Below are positions 1 through 12,800 of a stretch of 64,000 nucleotides of DNA, piece after piece (the stretch's first letter is position 1; each line of letters begins with the position of its first letter). The position numbers were made by a program, and so were the translations under genes. The notes below the pieces were generated by a model. It had not been told where the DNA came from and ran no database searches. It saw only the letters and a program-made list of their open reading frames with translations. This DNA comes from Hypoxylon rubiginosum (lineage: Eukaryota > Ascomycota > Sordariomycetes > Xylariales > Hypoxylaceae). The DNA is taken from assembly GCA_902806565.1 (NCBI GenBank), contig CADCXA010000029.1, positions 1,178,001 to 1,242,000 of the forward strand, in the 5' to 3' direction.

Positions 1-14
1 GTGAAGCTCCTTTC

Positions 15-2107
15 TTATGGCTCCCCCTTTTCAGGCTCCTTCTTCTTTCTTACGTCGACCCAACCCATACCCCAGGATGCTACAAAACTCAGGCATGCGC
101 TAGCAATTAGCAAATAGCAGACCGTGTCGAAGCTATTGGCAAAGGCTAACAGGACGTTATCGAGGTCTGGGCTTCCCGGGGGAACCAACGCGCGCACGGC
201 TGCGGCACTACCGCCGGCAGCGAGAGCATCGGCTGGGTTTACAGAAGGCGCCAGTGTCGCTATCTGTTTGAGTAGGGTCTGCGTGAAGATGGTATTGGCT
301 ACCACGGAGAAGACTGCCGCTGCGAAGTTCTGGCAGAAGATGAGGAACGCAATGCCCACTGCGCTCTCCGCCGGGGTGAGCGAATTCTGGAGTGCAATCA
401 AGCCTGCTTGAATACCGCAACCACGGACACCATAGAGGATCTGAGAACCGACCCAAAACGCTGTGGTGGTATCAGGATTCCAGGTTGATATCAGACCAGC
501 TGCGATGGAAGTCCCTCCTGCGGCGAACGCTGCCCAGGGTAGGTAGTAACCGAGTCGAGTCACTAGCGAATGTCAGCTTCGTCCTTCACACGAACTCCCA
601 CTAAAGATATTAATAAGGGGATCCACGTACCTAGGACTCCAGAGAGGATAACAAATACTAGACCGGACAAGATGTTGGGCAGCATATATACACCACTAAG
701 CGAAGGCCCCACACCCTTGACAGACTGGAAGTAAATTGGGGCGAATTGAGCGAGGACAAAGACCGTCGTCATGAGAAGGGAATACTGCATGGAGCTGACC
801 CAAACAATCCGCTTCCGCACCATCGAGAAAGGGATCATCGCATCGTCTCCTTCGCGGTGCTCCCAGAACAGAAAGATCCCCAACGCAACGCCGGCGCCCA
901 CAAAGAGGCCAATCACCGTGGACGAGTTCCACGGATATTCCGACGATCCGAATTGCAGGGCCATCAGAAACATAATCGAAGCCGGCGCGAAAATAGCAAA
1001 GCCGATGAGGTCGAGTTTCGGGATGATCTTGCGGAGCAGCGCAAACGAGACTTGCGGCCTGATAGTTTGATCCGGCACGTTCAGGAAAGCCAAGAAAACG
1101 CCAGCGATGCCACCAAGCGGCAAGTTGATGTAGAAACACCATCGCCAGCTTACGTACTGGGTGAAGACTCCTCCTATCAACGGACCGACTATAAGGCCAA
1201 TCTGACCGACTATTGAGACGACGTCAGCATGCGGTCCGGTACTCGCCGAAAGTTGTATGCAGGACGATGAACTTACAGGCCATAACGAACCCCATGTAAA
1301 CAGGCCGCTTTTCCAAAGGCAGGGCACCGGCGATGATGGTCAGGGCCCCATTCTGGAGTCCCGAGCTACCCATGCCCGCTACGGCTCGGCCTATGATGAA
1401 CATGACCGAAGACTGCGAGACAGCACATAGCAGAGAGCCGACTTCGAAGATGAAAAAGAAGAACAGGAACACCCATTTCGCGCTGACACGGGCGTACAGC
1501 TTCCCCGTAAGTGGTTGCAACGTCGCGCTACATGAGACTCATGGTGAGCTACTGTATCCCCTAACTTATTCACTAGCCTTCTCGAGGAAAGATAGTCGGT
1601 ACGGGGGACGTAAACACATACCTAGTAAGTTGATAGGCTCCGCTATACCAGCCTATATCTTCCAGGGAGTGGAAATCCGACGTGATCTGCGGTACGGCCT
1701 ATAGTCCAACGGGAATCAGCCTCTTTGTCTTTGCATAACGCCTAACCCCGAAGCCGCAACAACCATATATGTGGCCGCCACCCACCCCGGAAGGTATAAC
1801 TTACAGTGCTGATGATCGACATGTCCAGCATGAGCAGGAAGAAGAACATAGTGATGCTGAATAGGAGTATGATGAGCTTGTAGCCCGTCACGTAGTCGGT
1901 GTTCTCGGCTCCTTCTTCCAGCTTGCCTGTCGTCGAGTCAGTCGTCTGGTTCCCTCCGTCCGGCGCCGCCGTCCCGCTAGAATTCGGGGCGGTGTCCGCT
2001 AACTGGCCTCCCTCGATCTCCCGCAATGTCGCTGCGGAAGATACCGTTTCGTTCTCGCCCTTAGACCACGACGGTCTGGGTACCTCTAGCTCGGCGCTCT
2101 TCTCCAT
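15..2107 (-). CDS. MFS multidrug-type exporter (DHA2 family, 14 TM)
   Basis: Proton-driven efflux transporter, probably in the plasma membrane, exporting drugs or a secondary metabolite. Five exons join in frame: 2107-1805, 1698-1622, 1527-1277, 1209-631 and 562-15, giving 585 aa. Seen: a long hydrophilic N-terminus (about 75 aa), a first membrane segment ending in LDMSIIST, the stretch [19 protein letters not shown] typical of fungal DHA2 exporters, [11 protein letters not shown], and the antiporter motif GPLIGG just after the intron at 1210-1276. The C-terminus is the charged tail [11 protein letters not shown]. The length fits the family (530-600 aa). The substrate cannot be read from sequence. 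The next gene on the same strand is a Zn2Cys6 regulator, a pairing common at secondary-metabolite loci, but no biosynthetic enzyme lies within this end of the window. Confidence 0.9.
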
Positions 2108-3464
2108 CTTGCGTCTCTGAAGCTTAGCTCGGTCGATGCTGGGGAAGTCTTGTATCGGTTGACCCTGTTATGGCTGGCCGAGATCTTCTATGGTTCGCTT
2201 TCCGTTATGTATCGGCCCCGTGGCTTGGCTGTTCTCCGAATCCGACTCAGTGTACGGGCGGATACGCCGATGATACGCTAAGGATATGCCAAGGATATCC
2301 GATGCTTGGGACGTAAAGACGGGGATATCTCAACCTAACCAACTAAGGTAACAGGCGAGACGGAAATAGTCCTACAGTCTACTGTCTATCCCGTTGTTGA
2401 TTTATCATAAAGAACTAGGTAAGACTAAACCATTTCCGAAGTCAAGGTGCCTGGGACTAGTAGGTCTAATATAGAAACCAGCGGAAGAAGAGAAGAAAAC
2501 AACAAGCTGAAAAGACGGAGATGAAGAAGAACCAGCAAAAAGTCCTAGCTACGCCGCGGATACTTTTGTTGACTGCCTGCCTAGTAGTCAACAACCATTT
2601 TGAAATAGCAATTCCTCAGATGCTGGAAGAGCCAAAGGGGCATACGGGTTTGGCTGAACTCCATACAAAACATCCCTACTAGGCTCGCGAGAATCATGCC
2701 AAGCGTCCAATCCCGATCCCGATCCCCGTTCCCGCATTGGGCAAGGGGAACGAAAGCGAGCCGTTTTTAAGGGGACGGTTACTTTGGGAAGCCCAAGTTG
2801 GTGAACTTGGTTAAGAAATAGGTGCCTAAACCCGTCTGCGATGTTCCCTTGGATGGCAAAGCGTCTCACGTACTAGCGACACATATGCGGGTGGGACAAA
2901 TGCGTTGAACCGAGTCCGATTAATCGGGGTCCGGCCTTGATCACACACGGGATTGATCAAATTATCGGCAGCATAATTAGACACGATTCCTGCAACGGGC
3001 GAGATATTCTCTCCGGAAACTTTCCGAGCTGTTGTTGACAATAGCCTACCGAAGTAGCTGTGGCTAAATCGCCCTGAATCACCTGTACACTATTCTTCAC
3101 ATCTCCTTTCAGCGGAAATGCAGTGCTAGCTAGCCGTAGCACTCCGGCGGTTTTCAAAATCCCTCGCAATTCCTATCACGACAACTACCTAGGTACCTAA
3201 GGTACGTATTCAAGAACACGCCCGATTCCCTTCTACAACCACAAGATACCAATGCCATATTCTATACCTACCCCTAAGTCAAGATTTGTAGGGAGTTGTC
3301 CATTAACCCCGTAGGTAGCCACCAATTTTCCCATCCGAGACTCCAAAAAGCTAGGGGGGTATTCCATGCCATGTAACGACGACGGTTACAAGCGCAAAGG
3401 CATAAAGCATAGGTACATAACGCGCCCAGATAACCAACAACGTTACCTGCCCACCTAACCTAAC
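2108..3464. other. Intergenic, no gene seen
   Basis: Spacer between the exporter and the regulator, both minus strand, so it holds the exporter's upstream region and the regulator's 3' side. Only short frames without recognisable domains occur on the minus strand at 2588-3169. A palindromic TACCTAGGTACC element lies near 3187-3198. Confidence 0.6.
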
Positions 3465-5997
3465 CTACATATTCCCCTCGTAAGATCGCAGCAGGTTGTC
3501 CGTCAGCCACGGGTCGTCCAGCCATTCCATAGACGTGAACTCGATCGGGAGCTGGCTCTGGTCGAAAGGCGCGGGGACAGCTCCACCGGCAGCCCCGGCT
3601 CCAGCTCCCGGCCCAGGCCCAGGCCCGGCCTCGGACCCGGACCCGGATCCCGCGCCGACCTGCTCCAGCGTGGCGGTCCAGGCCGGTATGGTGGCGCGCA
3701 GCGCGTTGGCCGCCCTGCTGTAGTAGTCGGTAGTCTCGATGTCGTCCGTGGTCTCGAGCCCGCAGACCTGGTGCACCTTCTGGTAGTTGACGGCGGTGCG
3801 CTCCATGACGGCCATGAGGTCGATGCTCGCCTTGACGATGGCGCGGTCCCAGTCCGGGTCGTCGACGACGAGCAGGCGGTACACGGTCTGCGCGGCGCGG
3901 CCGAAGTGCAGCGTGACGGAGAAGGGGATGTAGAGGTACTGCGCGGGCGAGAAGGAGAGGTAGTTGTCGAGCAGCGCCTTGCTCGCCTGCAGGCTCGCGT
4001 AGTACGCGTCCAGCTTGCCCAGGTCGATGCCGTGGCCCGCGCTCGCGTGCGAGGTGGGCTTGTGCGGGTGCGTCGTGAGCCACGGGTTGATGTTCCAGAG
4101 GCTCATGTCTGCTATGGATAGTTCGGCGGCGTATACGTGCGAAAGAACCACTTCTGTTGACCTATCAGCATAGTGTATCATGTCAAAGGCGTCGAGGCGC
4201 AGAGTGAAGTCTGGAGCCCATCTCGGCAAGTCGCGACAGGCAGAAAGGCACCGGTAGGGGGATTGTAAGCAGAGAGTACCGGAAGAAACGTACTATTATC
4301 TGCGAGCTCGGGGGGTATCTGTTTCTTGACCGCCTCTAGGCTGGCACGGAGAGACCCGACATAAACGAGTGGCGGCGCCTTTAATGACGTGGCGTTCCCG
4401 TACGGCTCAGCGGACCGCCAGGTGATTTGCGCGATGTCTTCTTGGATCCTGAACACCCTGACCATCAGCACGAGGATTTCGTCGTTCAGACATTCCGGGT
4501 CTGCGGATATCTTCTGGAGCGAATCTTCCATGTGGGCGGTCCACCGCATCGTCTGGGTCCTCAAGAAGTTGGAAATGCTGAGCAAGAATAAACGTTTAGC
4601 CAAATCCGAAGACGTGTGTACCAAGCAGGTAGGTGATAATAGTTCCGTAGTGGTTACAGATGGAGTTCGAGGAAACTACACGTACCCAGAGCAGAGAACA
4701 AAGCAGGCCAAAACGGCTCGCCTCTCCTCGTTTGTGCGAATCGGCGAGAGTCCTATCTTCGGGTAAGGGTATGAAGGCTTGAAACAATGTAGCTCCCTAT
4801 AGTAGTTGTCATGAGGTGGTTTATCCAGACGAAGATCGGTGACTATCGTCATAGCCATGTTCACGTAGGCGACGATGTATGGCTTGCCGCTGAAATGGTG
4901 CATACCCCTATACAATACGTTAGATCGGTCTCATTAACTACCTAGGCATGAATAGGTAGTAAAGGCATATGTAGAGGTTCTTCCAGTTGCTGGAATAAGT
5001 ATTGAGGAATTGAGCCACATACCAGCCAAGGTAAGCAAGAAGTCCGAGTAATAAGTCGACATTTCGATCTAGGTCCAGCAGCATCTTCTGCGCCACCGTC
5101 TCTCTGACCCTTTGCGCAAGAGCGGCCTTCCGCGCCGGTGATTTGGAGCAGACGACCATTATGTTCAACCATAGGAATGGCCTCGTCTGTTGCAGTTGCG
5201 CAGCACTAAGCACCCAAATTAGTTAGAAGTCGACATACTGTATAAATAGCTACGTGTGGGTATAGATAGTCTTTTGCAATTAAGCGCCAAGACCCTGAGG
5301 TTGTACAGAAAGAAAGAAAGAATAAAAAAAGGGGGGGTGGTAGTACGAACGTGGTTTCGCGTGGTATATACACGAACGGGAAGAACTCGAGAAACTGTTC
5401 TCGAAACACCTGCAGCGTCTCTTCGGCCTCGGCCGGCGGGAGCGACAGATTGAGGTCCTGGGACGAGGTCACGGACGGCGGGGTGGGATACGAGGTATTA
5501 GGGTAGTTGTTGCAGATATTGAGGTCGGCCGGCGGAGGCAGAGGCAACGCGTGGCCGTTCGTCGGCGCCTTGTGGGCCCCCTGGGCCACGATGCACGGGT
5601 CCAGCTCCATGGCGGTCGCCGTGTTCGCATCGGCGCTAGGACTGGTATCGGGGAGCTCTCCTCCGTTGGTGGCGGCCCGGTACACGCTAGCGACGGCCGG
5701 GTTGCTGGCGGCTTGGGCCCGGAGGATGGAGACCAGGTCGTCGAGCTTCTCCTCGAGATGGGCCGTCCTCTCGGACGCCGGCCGCCTCGCGGCACGCTTC
5801 CGGACGCTAACGGACGGGATGCATTCCTTGCCTAGGCGCTGGCACCGTTCGCACATGGTACTGGGGCCGCCGCGGCTAATGCATTTGCATTTGGCCTTGG
5901 AACAGTTGGTGCAGGCCTGGCCATACGGCACCGATTTACGGAGGCCGGACGCCGCCGCTTGATTGGGGCTCGGGCTGGTCGACGAGTCGTCGTCCAT
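3465..5997 (-). CDS. Zn2Cys6 transcription factor with fungal TF domain
   Basis: DNA-binding regulator acting in the nucleus. Five exons join in frame: 5997-5351, 5205-5023, 4907-4686, 4577-4294 and 4210-3465, giving 693 aa. Seen: a binuclear zinc cluster at residues 29-59 (Cys at 29, 32, 39, 49, 52, 59; spacing CX2CX6CX9CX2CX6C), followed by a basic stretch VRKRAARR and a short coiled coil (LEEKLDDLVSILRAQ). The middle-homology region contains FPFVYIPRETTAAQL, RPFLWLNIMVV, YIVAYVNMAMTIVTDLRLDKP and MRWTAHMEDSL. The C-terminus has a low-complexity Gly/Pro/Ala tract of about 30 aa and an acidic end that could activate transcription. The first intron (145 nt) uses the donor GTTCGT, chosen because it alone keeps the frame. 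The last exon is much richer in GC than the middle exons. Lying beside the exporter, it may regulate it; that is inference. Confidence 0.88.
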
Positions 5998-6913
5998 TCT
6001 CCATCCGTTAAAGCCTAGGTGTGTGCCAAGTAGTTTAGTGAAACTACCTAGTAGTACAGCAGCTGTAGGCGTGTGTGCGTGTGATAGTGTACCAGGAGTT
6101 TAGAAAAGCCGGTCGGCCGAAAAGCGATTTCCGTACGACGGGATTGGAAAAAACGGTTAATATAAATATAAGACACACAAACACGAGATCGAAAAGAGAA
6201 CATCGATGGCTGAGAATTTCGAAAGGGTTGGGAAGTTCGAATACCTGCTCGCGTATAAGTACGGGATTCGCCCTCGTACGTCCGAATCCCGCCGAGACGA
6301 TGACTCGCACCCCTATATCACGCTTATCATGCTACAATGCGTAGTGGCTGAGTAAATGTGGAAGCCTAGGTAGTCCTAGTGGAGGTTGTTCGTTAGGTAT
6401 ACAGTATGCCAGCTAAACGCTTCACCGCTTACATTGTCGGCAGCCTATGAGAACAATACTTAACCACTAACAATATTTGATCTCACCGAGACGGCATTCT
6501 AGTCGAATCCCGGCTATTATAGTACAGCCACCTCCCTACACCCCTTTCAATATTAATGAACCAAATTTTCAACCACATTAAAAAGGGGCAATACTACAAT
6601 TCCTATAATTCCTATAATTAGCCCAAATTAGAAACTGAAATGGCTATTGCCATAATTAAACGTACGTCGGCCAAGAGAGATGGCTTACTGATGATCAGTC
6701 ACGTCATATAAACAGTGTTTAGTTGGTCAGGGCGTAACGTATAAAGTGAAAAGAACGAGTATTATCATTGCCTAGTCCGATCTACGCAGCCTGGACAGAT
6801 GAGACGCAAGATCCCATCACTACAGAACTTGAAGATAGCCTTCAGCCTTTTTAACCCTGGTAAAACAAATAACCCGCAAGACTAAGCTACTTTGTTCAGC
6901 AAATCGCATCCCA
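5998..6913. other. Intergenic, no gene seen
   Basis: Upstream region of the regulator and 3' side of acrB. AT-rich, with a local direct repeat of ATTCCTATAATT near 6598-6619. No domain-bearing frame and no tRNA fold was recognised. Confidence 0.6.
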
Positions 6914-9823
6914 TCAAGGCGCAGGACTCATCGGGTCCGCGTCACTGCCAGTTGCAGCGCTACCACCGCTGGGACTACCGCTGGGACTACCGCTGGGACT
7001 ACCGCTACCATCGCTAACAGCCTCGCCATCAATGTCACTTCGAGGTCCAGTTGGTGTGGGGTACTCAAAGCCTGGTGGAATGCCTAAGTAGCCGGAGCCA
7101 TCTCGCGCATGCGAAAATGCTGACAGCGTCGTGTTTCCTTCATCGTCCGCAGTACTACTTTGAGTAAATCCCGACACATCACTAAGCATCGACGATGAGC
7201 GACCCCTAGATTTGGTTGCGGGACGATGGGAATTCGACGCGGCGGCCCCCTGCGGCGCAAACCCCGGCGCAAGGGGCGAAGGGCCCCAAAGCGATGTGTT
7301 GTACAGACTATTGTTCCAGGCAGCCGTAGCGTCGTATGGGGCTGGATTGATTGTGTTGCCTTGGGCCTGTGGCGCCGTGGGTGGCGATGAAAAGGGGCCA
7401 TTAGCATCAGGGAAGTCGTACGAAGCTGCGAAGGCATAGGTAGCTTGCTGCGCATGGAACGATTCCAGCTGGGTCTTGAGTGCCGCTATTTCCTGTTCTT
7501 TGCTGTAAATAGCAGCGTCGGCCTCGCTGATCTTCGCATGTAGATCGTGTTCAACGATAGCGATGTCACTTTCGTACGTTTCTCGAGCTTGTCGTCTGCG
7601 TTCGGCTTCGTCCAGGCCACGTGCATTGGCGTCAGTGATTCGTGCGTGTTCGCCATCAACCTTGGCGATTCGGTTGCTGATTTTATTGCGCTTAGCCTGG
7701 AGACTGGTTTTCTCTTCTTCGAGAGCCTTGATCCCGCGGTCGACGGATGCTTTGAAGCTCTTGAACGTAGCAACCGCACCGTCGTACTTGGCTTTTTCCT
7801 TGGCCCACGCAGATTGCTTAGCCTTCCACGCAGACTTCAATGATTCGGGAATTGAGTCGAACTCCTTCAACTCCGCCTCGAGACTAGCGATCGTCTGCTC
7901 AGCCTGCTTGTGCTGGGTAATGTTCTGCTGGATCTTCTGGCGCAGCTTATCGTCACCCGTGCCGGCTGACTGAACTGCTGCGGAAAGCTTCTCATTTTCC
8001 TTCTTCATAGCATTTGCTTTCCGATGGAACTCCTTTCGCAGAGCCTTCTGGCGTGCCCTCTCCTCGGCCAACTTGCTTTCAGCCGCCGCGATCGAGGTCC
8101 TGAGAGTTGTGATAGGCGAGTCAGGTCGGAGGGACCGCTGATTAGCAGGCTTTGTAGCGTTCGCGTCCACATCTGCCGACTTCGCTTGGGTGGTCCTAAC
8201 ACTTGTTGAAAACAAAACCTCGTGTGTCGTAGTGCTCACGAATTCGCATTCGTAGTTCGACATAGGAGTAAGTCCGTAGATGTCCCCACTCCATCGAATC
8301 CCATGAGTGCTGTCACCTTCGGAATCCTGCACCGGGATCATCCGCGTTGGCTGCCAGACCGCGTTGTTGACCCTTACGTAGAAGGGTTTGGAGATGTCGA
8401 TCCTTGAACTGTCCTGGGTACCATTAGGCTCCGGCGCATAAGGGAAGTAGCTAGTACTGAAGCACACTTCATCATATCCAACGTAGGATATCCAAATCTG
8501 TTCAGGCTGTGTGTTGAATGGGGCATTGCCCAGGTTATGAATGTCGGTAGCATTCGAACCAGCGGACTCTGCTGCGGCATGAGTAAGTTCGTATTCTTTC
8601 ACCACGACAATTTTGGTGCTCGCTAGAGCCGCCCAGAGCGGTTGTCGATTCCGAATTTGGGCACTTTGTTTTCTTTTCTTCTTTGTAGTTAACACTGTCG
8701 AATTTTGAAGGGAAGCGGCGTCGCTATCCGGCGTCGAAAAACCGCCGTCGTTCTCGCCGGTAAATGGTTTACCGGCCTCAGGATCGGCGGCATTCTGAGC
8801 TAGGATATCTCGCCTCTCCCGCCTCAAATACCAATCGCGTATATACTTAACCAGCCCCTGTGTCAAAATGTGAATAGCTAATATGCTCTTGACCCAGCCA
8901 AACCATCCAGTCTGGACTTTGTCGTAACCACGTATAGACTCTAAAGACTCAAGCGGATCGTCAAAATCGGGGATCATGAAGCGGCTCGAGCCCAGAAGAT
9001 AGCCTACAGGCGAATACTTCATCTTTGTGTGGCGCAAGATGTGAGACAGCAGAATCATGCTCAAACAGATGAGGGTATTCTTCATAGAACCTCCGTCTCT
9101 CGAGCTTGATCCGCCACCTAGCCCGAGGGCAATAACCATCTGCGCCAGGTCGAGGATGACATGCTGAATCGGGCCCCAGAGAAACAACCAGATCAAAAGC
9201 ACAATGCCATCGACGCAGATGACGGTCGCCAGGGACGGCGCACCCAGATTCCACTCGAATACGTCGTTGAAAGTCAGGCCATTGCTAGTCACAAAGGTAA
9301 GCAGGGTGAAGAGCACGTAAATGCCGGACAAAGCCAGAGGCGGGATCTGCATCAAAATGATGAGAATGGCAATGGTGTCCTGCAGGGGGCACGATCGGAG
9401 GACGGTGAGTGCAAAATCGACACCTAGCGGGCCAGGGTCACGGTGCACGTTGGAATTCTTGGTGGCATTGACGTCGATTCGGCGGTGGTTCTCCTCAAGT
9501 TGGGCATGAGAATGGTACGATTCAGAAGAGGAGGACTCGGAATATCCACCCAGCGAGCCCCTCCTAAGCGACTCGGTAGTCTTATTTTCTGCGGGCATTT
9601 CGATGAGTTGCTTGGTGTAGCCGTTCGCAGAGAGAGGCGGTGTCGAGGGAGCCGGGGGAATAGGCGCATCATCGGCGGGCTGCTTCGCATTTCCACTCAG
9701 GTAGTTCTGGCTCTTCTGCTTGGACACGCGCTTTCCGGGACCTACAAGGCCATTCTCGTGTCTAGTATCGCGCTGGTTCGAGGCACCGTGCTGTCGCTTT
9801 GCCGCTGCTGAAGCGCGAGGCAT
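6914..9823 (-). CDS. acrB: AcrB-like membrane coiled-coil protein (ubiquitination network signalling)
   Basis: Single exon, 969 aa. It resembles Aspergillus nidulans AcrB, linked genetically to the CreB/CreC deubiquitination network in carbon regulation and acriflavine resistance. The start at 9823 (MPRASAAAKRQHG) is the conserved N-terminus; the frame runs 18 codons further upstream without family support. Seen: a Ser/Pro-rich disordered N-terminus; three hydrophobic segments at about residues 150-180, 198-220 and 250-265; the conserved block SSRFMIPDFDDPLES; a long charged coiled coil at about 570-795 (repeated Lys/Glu/Ala heptads); and a low-complexity tail with Ser-Gly-Ser-Pro repeats. 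The layout of three membrane segments followed by a coiled coil matches the family. The biochemical role is not established by sequence. This is likely a conserved housekeeping gene, separating the left edge from the rest. Confidence 0.88.
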   Translation of the reverse strand: MPRASAAAKRQHGASNQRDTRHENGLVGPGKRVSKQKSQNYLSGNAKQPADDAPIPPAPSTPPLSANGYTKQLIEMPAENKTTESLRRGSLGGYSESSSSESYHSHAQLEENHRRIDVNATKNSNVHRDPGPLGVDFALTVLRSCPLQDTIAILIILMQIPPLALSGIYVLFTLLTFVTSNGLTFNDVFEWNLGAPSLATVICVDGIVLLIWLFLWGPIQHVILDLAQMVIALGLGGGSSSRDGGSMKNTLICLSMILLSHILRHTKMKYSPVGYLLGSSRFMIPDFDDPLESLESIRGYDKVQTGWFGWVKSILAIHILTQGLVKYIRDWYLRRERRDILAQNAADPEAGKPFTGENDGGFSTPDSDAASLQNSTVLTTKKKRKQSAQIRNRQPLWAALASTKIVVVKEYELTHAAAESAGSNATDIHNLGNAPFNTQPEQIWISYVGYDEVCFSTSYFPYAPEPNGTQDSSRIDISKPFYVRVNNAVWQPTRMIPVQDSEGDSTHGIRWSGDIYGLTPMSNYECEFVSTTTHEVLFSTSVRTTQAKSADVDANATKPANQRSLRPDSPITTLRTSIAAAESKLAEERARQKALRKEFHRKANAMKKENEKLSAAVQSAGTGDDKLRQKIQQNITQHKQAEQTIASLEAELKEFDSIPESLKSAWKAKQSAWAKEKAKYDGAVATFKSFKASVDRGIKALEEEKTSLQAKRNKISNRIAKVDGEHARITDANARGLDEAERRRQARETYESDIAIVEHDLHAKISEADAAIYSKEQEIAALKTQLESFHAQQATYAFAASYDFPDANGPFSSPPTAPQAQGNTINPAPYDATAAWNNSLYNTSLWGPSPLAPGFAPQGAAASNSHRPATKSRGRSSSMLSDVSGFTQSSTADDEGNTTLSAFSHARDGSGYLGIPPGFEYPTPTGPRSDIDGEAVSDGSGSPSGSPSGSPSGGSAATGSDADPMSPAP
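6966..7001. repeat. 12-bp tandem repeat inside acrB
   Basis: Three exact copies of CCGCTGGGACTA on the + strand, encoding repeated Ser-Gly-Ser-Pro near the C-terminus of the AcrB-like protein. The unit is a multiple of three, so copy-number change would keep the frame. Confidence 0.85.
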
Positions 9824-12800
9824 ACGCTCGCGTACTGCTGACTCGACCCAGAATCTTGTTCCGAGCCAGCCAGTCAACCGACGACACCTAAATCTCTCCC
9901 CTTCGCTCTAGTCGGATTAACACGGCCAAAGGACGGTACAGCGGTGGGATTGAATTCGGCAGGTGGTTTCCGGAGAAGGATTCATAAGAGGTTATTCCGG
10001 AGGTCGAAGGTGGGAGGCGGGAGGCGGGAGACGAGGCAAGAAACGAAAAGAAGGTGTACGGGGAATGCCGCTGTCATGGGCTGGCCACGACTCGGAGTAT
10101 TTTAGTCCTGTGCCCGGATGCAGTATATAAAAATAGATCAATAAGTATCGAGTTTCCACCTCCGCAAGAAGAACCGTAAAATGGAGAGTTAAGGTGAGGT
10201 GGGAGAGATCGTGGTCGTGAGATTTGAAGGTGGGAAATTCTTTAGTGGGAGAAAAAGAACAAAAGGGCAAATACGACAGTCGACGGTCGACGGCCCAGGT
10301 TGAACTTGCAAAAGTGAACTGAAAGCATCCAGGTCGCAAACCGAAGAAGCGCGGAATACAAGGTGGATTGACGGGCTAGCTGGGTACCGGATAGGTACCG
10401 GGTACAGCGGGCAGGGATACTGTATGCCTGTAATGTGAGTGGAAATGGCACTGTAACACGGAGTACCACTTACCCAGACACAGTACTGTCTACATTGCCT
10501 GGTAAGCCTTCAGGAAGCGCCCCCACAAGAGGTAGGCTGGTAGGCAGGCTAACAAAGTTGATTTACTACAGGGCTCTTTCTAGGGCGTTTGGTATGATGC
10601 AGGCTGCCGGTAGGCACGGTAGCCTGTAAACTTGTAGCCTATCAGCCAAAGGGGCCAAAGGGACAGTCGGCTGCTTGTTTACAGCGTCTATAGCGGTAAA
10701 CCGGGGCTGCGGGCTACGGATTGTTTGCTCAATGCTAATTCTTTTTTTTTTTTTATAGATCCAGCCCGATCATGGGTACTCCTATAGCGATTTTTAGTGG
10801 CTAAGAGGCATGTCAGATTCAAATGCTAATAGAAGTCTTCTTGAAGTAACCCCCATAAGGTATAAGGTAAGCATTTTATGCATCTTTAACGCTTTGACAG
10901 TTTGATGCCGATATCTGATTCGTATGTCACCTTTCGGACTTCCCTCGCAGACCTTCGTAACTCTTGTAACTCTTGTAACCCTCGTCAATCTTACACGCTA
11001 CGACCCTCTTAAGATCCTTCCAGCCCTTCCCCAAACCCCCAAACGTGCATCGCCCAGGTATCGATATCGGGTGTCCGCGAATGCATGGTATCACCGTATC
11101 AGGTAGATATCTGGGTGTGCACTGCGCCGTGCGCGCACTCTACACGCGCGTATCAAGGCTCCTAACGGCGGTAAAATCTATGTCAGCATTGCAGCCAGCT
11201 GAAATCGTGGCCTACCAACGCGCTACTCCTGCGTAACTGGCACTCGTCAGCTCGGCTTAAGTCGTAATTATGTTATAAAAAGACAGCCGATACGAAGATC
11301 TCTTGGGACTTGGCGACTTTCTCCATACTGCTTGGCATAGATAGCCTGGCACCTGGCACGAAGAGTTCGTCAACTTTTGCGGATCGCATACCTACCTAGG
11401 TACCTGTATGAAGTATCATATGTTTCTTATTATTACCTAGGCGACTATCACTTGTCATGTGCAATAATATATCACTGATGTCTACCTATGTATTAAGAAA
11501 ATCTACCACTAACCTGCTAACTCAGGAATTAGCCGAGGAATGAAGATCATTGATATGTCTGACTGTCCGTCGAAAAGAGTTTTCCCACTATATCAATCAC
11601 ATGGCAAAGGAAAGGTTCAGCGTATATCCTTGTAGGGCTTGATACTTACTCGGTTCTCTTTTTTTTTTTCACCTTTGCCTCTTGGGCCTTGCCTCGATAC
11701 ATCTTAGTCCCCCTTAAAATCTTCAACGAGCCCCCCACAATATGGACACTCAAGTAATAATAAAAAATACCACTATTATCGACATCTAGAATCTGAGGGG
11801 CGGGAAACAGATAACCAAGTTTGACAAGCCGGTCCGTACAGTATAGCATTGTATTTGTACCATGATATCCACCAACGAAATTGCTTCACGCGGTATGGAT
11901 GTCCGTTGATGGGCAGGGTCACATCATCAGATGTACTGTGATAACGCAGCATCGTTGCAACGTGCATGACTACACTGACAGGGCTCTATATCACTCTACG
12001 TATATTCACTCTATGTATATACATACCTACCGTAGCTGCGTACATAGAAAGTTACTTGCTTGCTTCATGTGCTCTGAGCTTGTTCAGACTTCCAAGCTCT
12101 CCTTCTACCAATGTTTCTTCAGGTCTGACACGTTAGACAACACGAGTCGCTTACCGTAAGTGCCTACATACTTATAGGTACCTAGGTGGGTATATACATA
12201 GCTTCTCAGCTTAAACAACTCTTTTATAACTCCTGTTTCGTTAGCAAAAAGGTAACCAACTCGTAACAATATCGCGACAAGTACCAAATAGTCTTAACGC
12301 GGGGCAGTCCCTTAATGCCTCGACGATCACCGATGTGACCTGACAAGGTTAAATATACTTGTACAGTGCACCTATCCTCCTCCTCCAGGTAACGCGGAGA
12401 TACTGACTTGTTACTGGCTGAGAGTGAGGGTCCAAGAGGTCTAGGAGCCGATACCAGGGCGAACGACAGCACCGTGTGTGGAGTTAAGCGGAGTCAGCAA
12501 AGTCATGCAGGCATCGCTACAGCCAGTGAGTGAGTAGCAAATTTGAGCTTGCATCGTCGATCACAGCCTACGAAAGGCACTAGCTAACCTATTTCGGGCT
12601 CTTACCTAAGTCATAATAGTCGTATTATTGTCTAGTGCGAGTAGGCCGCAAGCAATTAGGCAATAAGACACTGCTATGTATGTAGCTCAGGTGTGGGGGG
12701 CAAAAAGAATTCGATTCATACAAGCTAATTCTGTACATATAGAACCAGAGGACATAGCATATTCTCATCGTTGTGGTTGAGATTGCTACTGTTAACTATC

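Noticed and set aside
12671..12716. tRNA-like boxes (TAGCTCAGG and ATTCGATTC)
   Set aside because: The two boxes are too close together to leave room for an anticodon arm, and no acceptor stem pairs around them.
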